Of a stretch of 9,546 bases of DNA, positions 1 through 6,265 are shown piece after piece. The DNA comes from JBAXZR01 sp041670165. GTDB lineage: Bacteria; Bacillota; Clostridia; Christensenellales; UBA1242. The stretch lies in the NCBI GenBank assembly GCA_041670165.1, contig JBAXZR010000026.1:1-9546 (forward strand), read 5' to 3'. A program made the translations under genes and the position numbers. The notes beneath the pieces were generated by a model that saw only the letters and a list, made by a program, of their open reading frames with translations, was not told the origin of the DNA and searched no databases. Positions within the stretch are counted from its first letter, which is position 1, and every line of letters starts with the position of its first letter.

Positions 1-172
1 ATTCAATTTTTTTATAAATGTTTTCCTTTTTGTGGACTTCTTAATATCCTTATTAAAATTTAATTAAATTTAATAATTTAGTTATTGCATATAGAATGTT
101 TTTTACATTTTTATAATGACAACCATCAACAATATTATTTCTATTTTTCTTTAATATTAGCACTATTTACGA
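1..172. other. AT-rich stretch, no gene seen
   Basis: This stretch lies downstream of the rubrerythrin stop codon on the minus strand. I see no plausible reading frame and no RNA gene. A small hairpin-like sequence, AATGT and ACATT around five Ts near 98-112, is too weak to call a terminator. A TATAAT at 112-117 on the plus strand has no -35 box at a usable distance. The end of the rubrerythrin transcript is therefore unresolved. Confidence 0.5.
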
Positions 173-760
173 TTATTGATCGCTAAGTTGAATTTTTACA
201 TAACCATAATTGTGTCCGCAAACTGGGCAATTTTTCCATGCTGACTTTCCAGTTTCTTCATGTCCACAATTCATGCATTTCCACTTTATTGGCTCATCAG
301 ATTTTGTGAGTTTGTTCTTTGAACATTTTTCTCCTAGTTCATTGGTTAGCATATAATGGCAATTTTCAATTTCAGCAATATCCAAAAATGCTTTTTCAAC
401 TTCTGGAAATCCTTCATCTTTTGCAATTCGTGCAAAAGAAGGATAAATGTTGTTTGATTCGGAATATTCATTTTTGCTAGAAATTTTTAGATCATCAGCA
501 ATTTCTGCCCTATAAAAAGGATATCCAGCTTCAATTTGAACATTAAAATTTTCTTCATTTTCCAAATTTACTAAAAGATCTCTAAAAATTCTTGCATGGG
601 CCATTTCATTTGTTGCAATTGTTTTTAAAATTTTTGAAAGATAATCCAAATTATTTAGTCTGCATTGTTCAGCTAAAAATTGGTATCTTGCTCCTGCTTG
701 GCATTCGCCAGCAAAAGACCTTGCTAAATTTGTTCTTGTTTGACTTGATGCGAAATCCAT
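173..760 (-). CDS. rbr: Rubrerythrin (diiron peroxidase with rubredoxin domain)
   Basis: Rubrerythrins are cytoplasmic diiron proteins of anaerobes that reduce hydrogen peroxide, taking electrons through a rubredoxin-like iron site. The 195-residue protein has the family's usual length and order. The ferritin-like four-helix domain is at about 8-140, with expected diiron ligands E19, E52-x-x-H55, E98/E101 before YPSFA, E116 (in DEGF) and E132-x-x-H135. The C-terminal rubredoxin-like domain has C162-x-x-C165 and C178-x-x-C181. No residue of the diiron or FeS4 sites appears to be missing. The ATG is preceded by AAAAGGAG at a good distance (about 768-775). The gene stands alone, divergent from the CYTH-like gene. 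I see no convincing promoter or terminator. Family assignment is firm; the peroxidase role is family knowledge. Confidence 0.97.
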   Translation of the reverse strand: MDFASSQTRTNLARSFAGECQAGARYQFLAEQCRLNNLDYLSKILKTIATNEMAHARIFRDLLVNLENEENFNVQIEAGYPFYRAEIADDLKISSKNEYSESNNIYPSFARIAKDEGFPEVEKAFLDIAEIENCHYMLTNELGEKCSKNKLTKSDEPIKWKCMNCGHEETGKSAWKNCPVCGHNYGYVKIQLSDQ

Positions 761-842
761 ATTTTCACTCCTTTTCTAATTTTGACTTATTAAGCACAAA
801 ATTTTCAAATTTATTTTGCCCAAAACTTAAAAAAACATTCAT

Positions 843-874
843 TTGCTTTTCTTTTTTAAAAAATGTAATATAAT
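843..874 (+). promoter_or_regulatory. Candidate promoter of the CYTH-like gene
   Basis: A TATAAT sits at 869-874, and an overlapping extended form (TG at 864-865, then AATATA at 867-872) lies 18 bases after TTGCTT at 843-848. This gives a leader of roughly 60 bases before the ATG at 942. The surrounding DNA is very AT-rich, so chance matches are common. The -10 is more convincing than the -35. Confidence 0.4.
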
Positions 875-941
875 ACATAATAATATTTAATTAATCTAAA
901 GATAAAATCTTAAATATATTTCAATCATTAAGGAGTAAACA

Positions 942-1628
942 ATGGGAATTTTAATCGACCGCTACAGCTGTGATGTTAAAACATGGGATGTTTTTTCTGT
1001 TGGCTCTTTTGCAAGAATACTTGATGTACAAAGATTTTTGTCCACATATGTTCTTGAGTTTCAAGAATCAAGCATGGAAACAAGAACTTTTTATGATTCT
1101 CCAAATGCACTTCTTGAAAAAGCAGGCATTTCAATTTGCAAAGTAATTGGCAAAGATTATTCTTATGTAAAAATTGAAAAAGAGAATTACCTTCCAACCC
1201 AAAGTAAAATCAGAATTGAAGCCGACAAAACTTTCATTCAAGAAATAAAACCGAAAGATTATTTAACCGATCACAACATTGAACTCTCTAGAGGCATTGC
1301 ATTGATGTTTTCAACAAACTTGCCTATTGACCTTGACCATGTAATCAAAGTTTTAATTCCAAAAATTCAAGCAACTGTTAAAAGAAGAATATACAAAATC
1401 TTTTCTGGAAATGGTTTCAAAGCTGAAATGAGATTTGAGGATATACTTTTTAAAAACAATGACACAAGAAAATCAGCCACAGCTCTTATGCTCAAAATTG
1501 AACTTAAATCTCCTGCAACATTTAGGGAACAGTTTGCTGACTTATGCTTGAAATTTGAAAAGTATTGCAAAGAGATTGCCGAAAACAATCAAAGCAAGTT
1601 TCAAGTTGCAAAGCGATTAACGAAATAA
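942..1628 (+). CDS. Divergent CYTH-like (triphosphate tunnel fold) protein
   Basis: A 228-residue cytoplasmic protein with no signal peptide or membrane segment. Its pattern resembles CYTH-domain triphosphatases. There is T49-F-Y-D-S-P54, then L58-x-x-A61-G62-I63, like the family's YFDTP...L..aGi.LR. V76-K77-I78-E79 follows, then a basic K147-R148-R149 strand and E162. Near the end come I186-E187-L188-K189 and S218-K219 before KRL, like the family's closing IELELK...SK...G. However, the N-terminal ExExK signature is absent, the GI.LR arginines are replaced (C66, K67, V68), and only one acid (E187) remains of the ExExE strand. Substrate and activity are therefore unknown; it may be a non-catalytic fold member. 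AAGGAG at 930-935, six bases from the ATG, fixes the start. The fold call is my inference from pattern; a plain hypothetical protein is the alternative. Confidence 0.55.
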   Translation: MGILIDRYSCDVKTWDVFSVGSFARILDVQRFLSTYVLEFQESSMETRTFYDSPNALLEKAGISICKVIGKDYSYVKIEKENYLPTQSKIRIEADKTFIQEIKPKDYLTDHNIELSRGIALMFSTNLPIDLDHVIKVLIPKIQATVKRRIYKIFSGNGFKAEMRFEDILFKNNDTRKSATALMLKIELKSPATFREQFADLCLKFEKYCKEIAENNQSKFQVAKRLTK

Positions 1629-1745
1629 CTGGGGTGGAACCCAAAAAAAATACGCGGGTACACAAAACAAAATGTTTTGCTAACTCGCTATTTTTATCGG
1701 TTTCCCTCCCACCTCCCCTTCCTATTAAGGGGTTCGCTAGAAAAA
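1629..1745. repeat. GC-rich, pyrimidine-skewed islet, possible dispersed repeat
   Basis: Positions 1629-1740 contain about 51 G/C in 112 bases by hand count, far above the flanks. The segment has three notable parts. A 7-bp hairpin (CAAAACA at 1663-1669, TGTTTTG at 1673-1679) has a three-base loop. A nearly pure pyrimidine run covers 1701-1723. A CCCCTT/AAGGGG hairpin lies at 1715-1732. TCGCTA occurs twice (1685-1690 and 1734-1739). An open frame from the upstream gene's 3' end crosses it (to 1762) but has no ribosome site and no recognisable protein. The composition suggests inserted or dispersed repeat DNA or a structured RNA 3' end. No second copy is in this window, so the repeat status is inference. 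Confidence 0.35.
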
Positions 1746-1750
1746 TATCT

Positions 1751-1778
1751 TGCCCAAACTAAATTTGGGCATTTTTTT
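1751..1778 (+). terminator. Intrinsic terminator of the CYTH-like gene
   Basis: A perfect 8-bp stem, TGCCCAAA at 1751-1758 and TTTGGGCA at 1764-1771, encloses a five-base loop. It is followed directly by seven Ts at 1772-1778. It lies about 120 bases after the stop codon, beyond the GC-rich islet, so the islet is probably transcribed as the 3' end of the message. Confidence 0.9.
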
Positions 1779-1882
1779 CCTGCTCCATTTTTATATTGGA
1801 ATTAGCACAAAATTTACTATTTTTTAATATCCTAAACTTTTTCTCTTCTTGAATTACTTGATTTAATTAGTATTTTGGTTAT

Positions 1883-1915
1883 AAAAAAAGATTGCTCAAA
1901 AAGCAATCTTTTTTT
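1883..1915 (-). terminator. Intrinsic terminator of the HU gene (likely bidirectional)
   Basis: AGATTGCT at 1889-1896 pairs with AGCAATCT at 1902-1909 around the loop CAAAA. A and T runs on both sides extend the pairing to 14 bp. Read on the minus strand it begins 17 bases after the HU stop codon and ends in seven Ts. The plus strand also ends in Ts, so it could stop transcription arriving from the convergent gene. Confidence 0.9.
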
Positions 1916-1931
1916 ATGATAGAAGAGATAA

Positions 1932-2207
1932 TTATGCGTTGAAGATATCCTTGAAGCTTTTTCCAACTTTGAAAGCTGGAGCTTTGCTAGCTGCAATATT
2001 AATTTTTGCTTTTGTTGCTGGATTAATACCAACTCTAGCAGCTTTTGATTTGAGTTCAAATGATCCAAATCCAACGAGAGCTATTTTTTCTCCCGCTTTA
2101 AGAGCATCAACAACTGTGCCAACAAATGCTTCGTAGCATGCGTCTGCATCCTTTTGTGAAATGCCTGCCTTTTCAGCGTAAGCTTTAATGAATTGTCCTT
2201 TGTTCAT
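1932..2207 (-). CDS. hup: HU family DNA-binding protein
   Basis: HU is a small dimeric nucleoid protein that bends DNA and binds it without sequence specificity. The 91-residue protein has the usual length for the family. It shows an N-terminal helical part (MNKGQFIKAYAEKAG, about 1-45), then GFGSFE at about 46-51. The DNA-binding arm contains the hallmark R-x-G-x-N-P-x-T (about 58-65), and the typical ending FKVGKSFKD follows. GAAGGAGA (2213-2220) is well placed before the ATG, and an extended -10 promoter lies upstream. It is a single-gene unit with its own terminator, on the same strand as the ATPase but about 280 bases downstream of it. The HU call is firm; IHF is less likely in this kind of organism and from the sequence. 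Confidence 0.97.
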   Translation of the reverse strand: MNKGQFIKAYAEKAGISQKDADACYEAFVGTVVDALKAGEKIALVGFGSFELKSKAARVGINPATKAKINIAASKAPAFKVGKSFKDIFNA

Positions 2208-2255
2208 ATAATTCTCCTTCTTATTTAATTTGCATTATGAACTTAATGCTCTTTC

Positions 2256-2283
2256 ATTATATCATTTATTTTAACAAACGCAA
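2256..2283 (-). promoter_or_regulatory. HU gene promoter, extended -10
   Basis: On the minus strand a perfect TATAAT (plus positions 2256-2261) is preceded by TGA, which makes an extended -10. TTGCGT at plus 2278-2283 is a partial -35 box with a 16-base spacer. Transcription would start about 40 bases before the HU ATG, a suitable place for a strongly expressed nucleoid gene. Confidence 0.75.
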
Positions 2284-2387
2284 ACAAAAACAAATAAATT
2301 TATTTACAAATTGCCCATATATTGCCGTATTCAACACAAAAATAGGATATATTTACATTAAATTTGGCAATTTTTCAATTTTGCTCT

Positions 2388-2477
2388 AGTTAAGTTGTGC
2401 TTTGACACTAAGTTTGTTGCCTATAATAATTAAAAATCAAGATACATACTAAAACAAATTTATGTGTAAACTTAACT
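2388..2477. repeat. 9-bp inverted repeat flanking the ATPase 3' side
   Basis: AGTTAAGTT at 2388-2396 is the exact reverse complement of AACTTAACT at 2469-2477, with 72 bases between the arms. The right arm is followed by TTTTTT on the plus strand. It lies just downstream of the ATPase stop codon. The wide spacing argues against an ordinary terminator, and in AT-rich DNA it could be chance. Confidence 0.3.
2402..2427 (+). promoter_or_regulatory. Orphan promoter-like pair facing the ATPase 3' end
   Basis: A perfect TTGACA (2402-2407) and a perfect TATAAT (2422-2427) are separated by only 14 bases, shorter than the usual 16-18. A shifted -10, TAATAA at 2424-2429, gives 16. No plus-strand gene follows, so a transcript would run antisense to the ATPase 3' end. 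I see no clear terminator for it. Confidence 0.3.
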
Positions 2478-2487
2478 GTTTTTTACC

Positions 2488-5109
2488 TTAAGATTTCTTT
2501 TTTTTAAGTTTTCTTTTTCTTGCAACACGATAAAGTTCATTTAATGGCAAAATGAGAACTGAAAGCACAATCACAAACAACCATTGATTTGCAAAAAGTG
2601 GTACGAGTTTAAAAATTTGACCAAGTGGGGTGAAAATTAGGGCAAGAACTGAAACAACATCAACTAGTACAGCCCATATTATTAATTTGTTTTTGAAAGG
2701 ATTGCTTGCAAATGGACAACCATAAGTTCTTACACTGAACATGTGCAAAATTTGAATTATATTTAAAGAATAGAAAACCATTGTTGATGCCACTTGTGGA
2801 GAAGAAATAATAAGTCCAACAATGAAAACAGATAAAATTAGAAATGTTTGAAACAAACCTTGAATAATAATTCCTGAACCAACCCCACCATAAAACAAAT
2901 TTTTGTTGGCAAGGCGTGGTTTTTCATTCATTAGATTACTTTCTGGAGCTTCTACTCCAAGAGCAATTGCAGGCAAACTATCTGTGAGAAGATTTATAAA
3001 CAAAATTTGAAGTGGTAACAAAAGTAAATATTCTGGGAAAATCAAAGTAGCAATGAACAAACTGAATATTTCAGCAAAGTTTGTTGTAAACAAATATTTA
3101 ATTGCTTTTTGAATGTTGCGATAAATTTTTCTGCCTTCCTCAATTGCCACAACTATAGTTGCAAAATTGTCATCAGTAACAACAATATCCGCCGCCTCTT
3201 TGGTGATGTCAGTGCCAGTTATACCCATTCCCACACCAATACTAGCTGCTTTGATTGAAGGAGCATCATTAACCCCATCACCTGTCATAACAACAGTTTT
3301 TCCAAGAGTTTTAAAAGCTTTAACAATTAAAACTTTGTGATTTGGTGAAACTCTTGCAAAAACTCTTATATCTTTGATTTTTTGAATAAATTCTTCTTCT
3401 GAGAGCTTGTCTAGTTCTTCACCAGTGATAACTTCTTCTTCTTTTGTTGCAATGCCCACTTCTTTTGCAATTGCAAAAGCCGTGTGCCTGTGATCTCCAG
3501 TAATCATTATTGCACGCATTCCTGCTCGAACACATTTTTTAACAGCTTCAGCAACTTCTTTTCTTGGAGGGTCAATCATTCCTGAGAGTCCAACAAAAGT
3601 CAATTCTTTTTCTTCTGGTTCTAAAAGTTCTCCAAAAAGTTCTTTTGTTGCATAAGCAAGCACTCTGAGTGCTCTTGAAGCAAATTCATTATTTGTTTTT
3701 TTAATTTCCATAATGTGCTCTTCTGTCAACGGTACAACAGTTCCATTAATAAGTATTTGAGAACATCGTTTCAAAACTTCATCAACTCCACCTTTTGTAT
3801 ATTGAATATATTTTTCATTATCAAAATTCAGCGTTGTCATAAGTTTGCGATTTGATTCAAATGGAATTTCACCAACTCGCTTGTTGGTTTTGTCTAATGA
3901 CGATTTTAAGAAGCCCTGCAAGTCAGCAAATTCAACAAGTGCTGTTTCTGTTGGATCGCCAACATATCCTTTCTTTGTTTTTTCACTGTCATTACAAAGA
4001 CACATTGTTTTAAGAAGCACTTCAAAATCTGGAGTGCGTTCAAAAACATCTTTTTTTGTAACCATTGAAACAAAAATTTCTTTAACGGTCATGACATTTT
4101 CTGTAAGTGTTCCAGTTTTATCTGAACAAATAACATCACAGCAACCAAGAGTTTCAACTGCATGCAATTTTTTTACAATAGCTTTTTTCTTTGCAAGCCT
4201 TGTTACCCCTAACGACATAATTATGGTGATAACAGCGGGCAAGCTTTCAGGAATTGCCGCAACACTTATGGCAACAGCTGTCATAAGAGCATCAATAATG
4301 TGTGAATTTGGTCTTAAAACTTCAATAACAAAAATCAGGGCAGCAATGAACAGAACAATATATGTAATTATTTTTCCAACAGATTCAATGCTTTTTTCTA
4401 GTGGTGTTCTTTCATCAGTTTCATTTTGTACCATTGTTGCAATTTTTCCAATTTGAGTATTGTTTCCACAAGCAGTAACAATACCTTCTCCTCTACCATA
4501 CGAAACAACAGTTCCACAAAAAGCCTGATTTACTTTTTCACCAATACCAGCTTGCTCATTTGGAATTTTTTTGTAGTTTTTTGAAACAGGAACACTTTCA
4601 CCAGTAAGGGCTGATTCGTTCATCATTAGACTGTGTGATTGAATAAGAACAATATCTGCACAAAGCACCATTCCTGATTCCAAAATCATTGTGTCGCCAA
4701 CAACAACATCTTCACTTTTGATTCTGACAACTTCTCCGCTTCTACGAACAAGTGCAGTGCTTCCAGAAAGTTTTTTTAAACTTTCAATACTTGCAATTGC
4801 TTTATTTTCCTGAATAAAACCAAAAAACGCATTAAAAAGCACAATCGCAAAAATAACAACTCCATCAATAACTTCACTATTAGATTTTTCAAGAAGCCCA
4901 AGAGTGATTGAAACTCCAGCACTAATAATTAAGATAATCACCATAATGTTTCCAAATTGAAACAAAAATCTTACAAGTGCAGAAATCTTTTTTTTGCCTT
5001 GAATGACATTTTTTCCATCTCTAACAAGTCTATAAGTGGCTTCTTCAAAAGAAAGCCCATTTTGATAGGCATCTAAACTCGGCTCAACATCTTCTTTTCT
5101 TTCTTCCAT
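2488..5109 (-). CDS. P-type cation ATPase, Ca2+-transporting type (type II)
   Basis: An 873-residue membrane pump, full length for the SERCA/PMR1-like bacterial group. In order it shows the N-terminal cation-ATPase domain (about 10-80) and the actuator TGES (169-172). Next come M4 with AAIPESLP (284-291), the phosphorylation motif CSDKTGT with D330, and KGG at 439-441 in the nucleotide domain. TGDH (537-540), TGDGVND (609-615) and the C-terminal transmembrane block (about 670-860) follow. Candidate ion ligands are E288 in M4, N677 and E680 in M5, and N706, T709 and D710 in M6. The M8 position that carries an acid in SERCA appears to be Q786. The family uses ATP to export Ca2+ (some members Mn2+) from the cytoplasm. 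The tail is very basic (about 862-872). A GGAAGAG-type ribosome site precedes the ATG. It stands alone, so the ion specificity has no support from neighbours. Confidence 0.95.
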   Translation of the reverse strand: MEERKEDVEPSLDAYQNGLSFEEATYRLVRDGKNVIQGKKKISALVRFLFQFGNIMVIILIISAGVSITLGLLEKSNSEVIDGVVIFAIVLFNAFFGFIQENKAIASIESLKKLSGSTALVRRSGEVVRIKSEDVVVGDTMILESGMVLCADIVLIQSHSLMMNESALTGESVPVSKNYKKIPNEQAGIGEKVNQAFCGTVVSYGRGEGIVTACGNNTQIGKIATMVQNETDERTPLEKSIESVGKIITYIVLFIAALIFVIEVLRPNSHIIDALMTAVAISVAAIPESLPAVITIIMSLGVTRLAKKKAIVKKLHAVETLGCCDVICSDKTGTLTENVMTVKEIFVSMVTKKDVFERTPDFEVLLKTMCLCNDSEKTKKGYVGDPTETALVEFADLQGFLKSSLDKTNKRVGEIPFESNRKLMTTLNFDNEKYIQYTKGGVDEVLKRCSQILINGTVVPLTEEHIMEIKKTNNEFASRALRVLAYATKELFGELLEPEEKELTFVGLSGMIDPPRKEVAEAVKKCVRAGMRAIMITGDHRHTAFAIAKEVGIATKEEEVITGEELDKLSEEEFIQKIKDIRVFARVSPNHKVLIVKAFKTLGKTVVMTGDGVNDAPSIKAASIGVGMGITGTDITKEAADIVVTDDNFATIVVAIEEGRKIYRNIQKAIKYLFTTNFAEIFSLFIATLIFPEYLLLLPLQILFINLLTDSLPAIALGVEAPESNLMNEKPRLANKNLFYGGVGSGIIIQGLFQTFLILSVFIVGLIISSPQVASTMVFYSLNIIQILHMFSVRTYGCPFASNPFKNKLIIWAVLVDVVSVLALIFTPLGQIFKLVPLFANQWLFVIVLSVLILPLNELYRVARKRKLKKKKS

Positions 5110-5388
5110 AGCTCTTCCTTTAATGTAAACAAATAATCAATAATAGTATTAACAAATATTTAAGTTTAATATATGAAATATATATTGACATTCATAAACT
5201 AAATTGTCAAACAACCTTGAAATAAAATACCCTACTTGTATTAAAATTCGTATTTAAAATTATAAAAGTTTTAACTAATACTTTTTTTATTTTAATTGTT
5301 TTCAAAATTGTTATTTAATCAACAATCACTTCACAAAGTACAAAAAGCATTTAATTTACATAATATGTTAATAGAAATCCTTGTTTTT
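5110..5388. other. AT-rich divergent gap between ATPase and collagen-like gene
   Basis: This is most of a 323-base gap between divergently transcribed genes. I see no gene or RNA here. It should contain the promoters of both neighbours, but no textbook pair stands out. For the plus strand, ACATAATATGT (5358-5368) is a short palindrome. It overlaps a weak extended -10 (TG at 5366-5367, TAATAG at 5369-5374), which would start RNA just before the hairpin at 5389. Confidence 0.5.
5182..5210 (-). promoter_or_regulatory. Candidate ATPase promoter with overlapping inverted repeat
   Basis: On the minus strand a perfect TTGACA (plus 5205-5210) is followed after 17 bases by CAATAT (plus 5182-5187), a poor -10. 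The plus strand reads TTGACA at 5185-5190 and TGTCAA at 5205-5210, so the arms form an inverted repeat with a 14-base centre that could be an operator. Evidence is weak because of the poor -10. Confidence 0.3.
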
Positions 5389-5411
5389 ACATAGCAATTT
5401 TTTTGCTATGT
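5389..5411 (+). promoter_or_regulatory. 9-bp hairpin just before the collagen gene's ribosome site
   Basis: ACATAGCAA (5389-5397) and TTGCTATGT (5403-5411) form a perfect 9-bp stem around five Ts. It ends seven bases before the AAGGAG ribosome site (5419-5424). It lacks the following T run of a terminator. It could be an mRNA 5' stabilising hairpin, a translational control element or a protein-binding palindrome. The structure is seen directly; the role is inference. Confidence 0.6.
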
Positions 5412-5432
5412 TAAGATTAAGGAGATAATATT

Positions 5433-6032
5433 ATGTGTAATTGTTGTAATAAATGTAGTTGTTGCATTATCCCCGGTCCACAAGGTCCAGTTGGTCCAGT
5501 AGGTCCGCAAGGTCCAACTGGCGCTACGGGTGCAACTGGAGCTACTGGTGCAACTGGTGCAACTGGAGCCACAGGGCCTGCTGGTCCACAAGGTCCGCAA
5601 GGTGCAACTGGTCCACAAGGTTCAACTGGCCCTGCAGGTCCTGCTTTTAACACCTTTGGAAGTTTTTTCAATCCAAATGCACAAAACTTAACCACAGGAA
5701 CACCTGTTGCTTTAACCAATGTAATAACAGCAAGCGGGCTTTTCCTTTTAGCCAACAGCATTGTGATTCCAGCGACTGGAAGTTATGAAATTAACTATGG
5801 AGTTAACACAGTTCCAACTGCCGTGGCTGGAAACAATATATATCTAGCAGTAAACGGAGTTTTAGTGAGCGGAACAGAAAGAGCTGTAAGCAATTCCGCA
5901 GGTACTTCTTCAAGCACAATACTGAGTTTGACTTCTGGCAATGTTTTGACTCTTATGCCCACAGCAGCTGGAGTCCCTGTTTCAACAATAGCAGCACCAA
6001 CCGCTCACCTAAGCATAAATCGAATAGCTTAA
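5433..6032 (+). CDS. Collagen-like surface protein with BclA-type C-terminal domain
   Basis: A 199-residue protein in three parts. Residues 1-13 hold six cysteines (2, 4, 5, 8, 10, 11). Residues 15-71 form 19 uninterrupted Gly-X-Y triplets, rich in GPQ, GPT and GAT, as in bacterial collagen-like proteins that form triple helices. Residues 72-199 resemble the trimeric, TNF/C1q-like C-terminal domain of BclA: F-G-S-F-F start, G-T-P-V-A, G-S-Y-E-I-N-Y, L-A-V-N-G and a closing A-H-L-S-I-N-R. BclA-type proteins coat exosporium or cell surfaces. No signal peptide or LPXTG anchor is visible, which fits a spore-coat or exosporium type protein held by its cysteines, but this is inference. AAGGAG eight bases before the ATG supports the start. 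The repeat DNA may vary in copy number. Confidence 0.88.
   Translation: MCNCCNKCSCCIIPGPQGPVGPVGPQGPTGATGATGATGATGATGATGPAGPQGPQGATGPQGSTGPAGPAFNTFGSFFNPNAQNLTTGTPVALTNVITASGLFLLANSIVIPATGSYEINYGVNTVPTAVAGNNIYLAVNGVLVSGTERAVSNSAGTSSSTILSLTSGNVLTLMPTAAGVPVSTIAAPTAHLSINRIA
5523..5576 (+). repeat. Six tandem 9-bp units coding Ala-Thr-Gly
   Basis: Residues 31-48 of the collagen-like protein are encoded by six near-identical nine-base units (GCN ACN GGN) that differ only at third positions. Copy-number changes by whole units would keep the reading frame and alter triple-helix length. The synonymous differences between units suggest the array is partly stabilised. Confidence 0.9.
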
Positions 6033-6053
6033 AAAACTAGTAACTTGTTAAAA

Positions 6054-6085
6054 ATCAATGGCAAATTCGATTGAAATTTGTTGAT
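6054..6085 (+). terminator. Weak terminator-like hairpin after the collagen-like gene
   Basis: CAAATT (6062-6067) pairs with AATTTG (6075-6080) around a seven-base loop. An outer ATCAA/TTGAT pair (6054-6058, 6081-6085) is set off by a three-base bulge. A loose T-rich stretch follows. The stem is AT-rich and imperfect, so this is a tentative end for the collagen transcript. Confidence 0.4.
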
Positions 6086-6233
6086 AGTTTTATTTATCAA
6101 AAATTTAGTTAAATTAATAATGAAAAGTTTTTATCGAAATAAAATTTTAAAAAACATATCTTTTGTTTGTGATATTCATTTTTTCTAAGCACAAATAATT
6201 AAACTATTAAAAATTTTGCATTAATTCAATTTT

Positions 6234-6265
6234 AAAAAAACTTGCTATTTTAAGTAAGCAAGTTT
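6234..6265 (-). terminator. sigH terminator overlapping the stop codon
   Basis: AAACTTGCT (6238-6246) pairs with AGCAAGTTT (6257-6265) around a ten-base loop, and on the minus strand the stem runs into seven Ts. The TAG stop codon (6245-6247) lies at the stem-loop boundary, so the last codons of sigH form one arm and the loop of the terminator. Confidence 0.85.

Noticed and set aside
98..117. Terminator or promoter at the window's left end
   Set aside because: The hairpin has only five AT-rich pairs and no T tail in the rubrerythrin direction; the TATAAT lacks a -35 at a workable spacing.
1629..1645. T-box-like TGGAACC sequence after the CYTH-like gene
   Set aside because: The core resembles the T-box bulge motif, but the specifier loop and AG boxes would fall inside the upstream coding region, and no aminoacyl-tRNA synthetase or amino acid gene follows.
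3845..4456. 203-codon open frame antisense to the ATPase
   Set aside because: It overlaps a fully conserved ATPase region, lacks a ribosome site and shows no family pattern.
5523..5576. CRISPR-like array
   Set aside because: The repeat is a nine-base in-frame coding unit with no spacers and no cas genes nearby.
5417..5761. Open frame antisense to the collagen-like gene, Pro/Gly/Ala-rich
   Set aside because: It is a mirror of the Gly-X-Y repeat DNA on the opposite strand and lacks a ribosome site and any recognisable domain.
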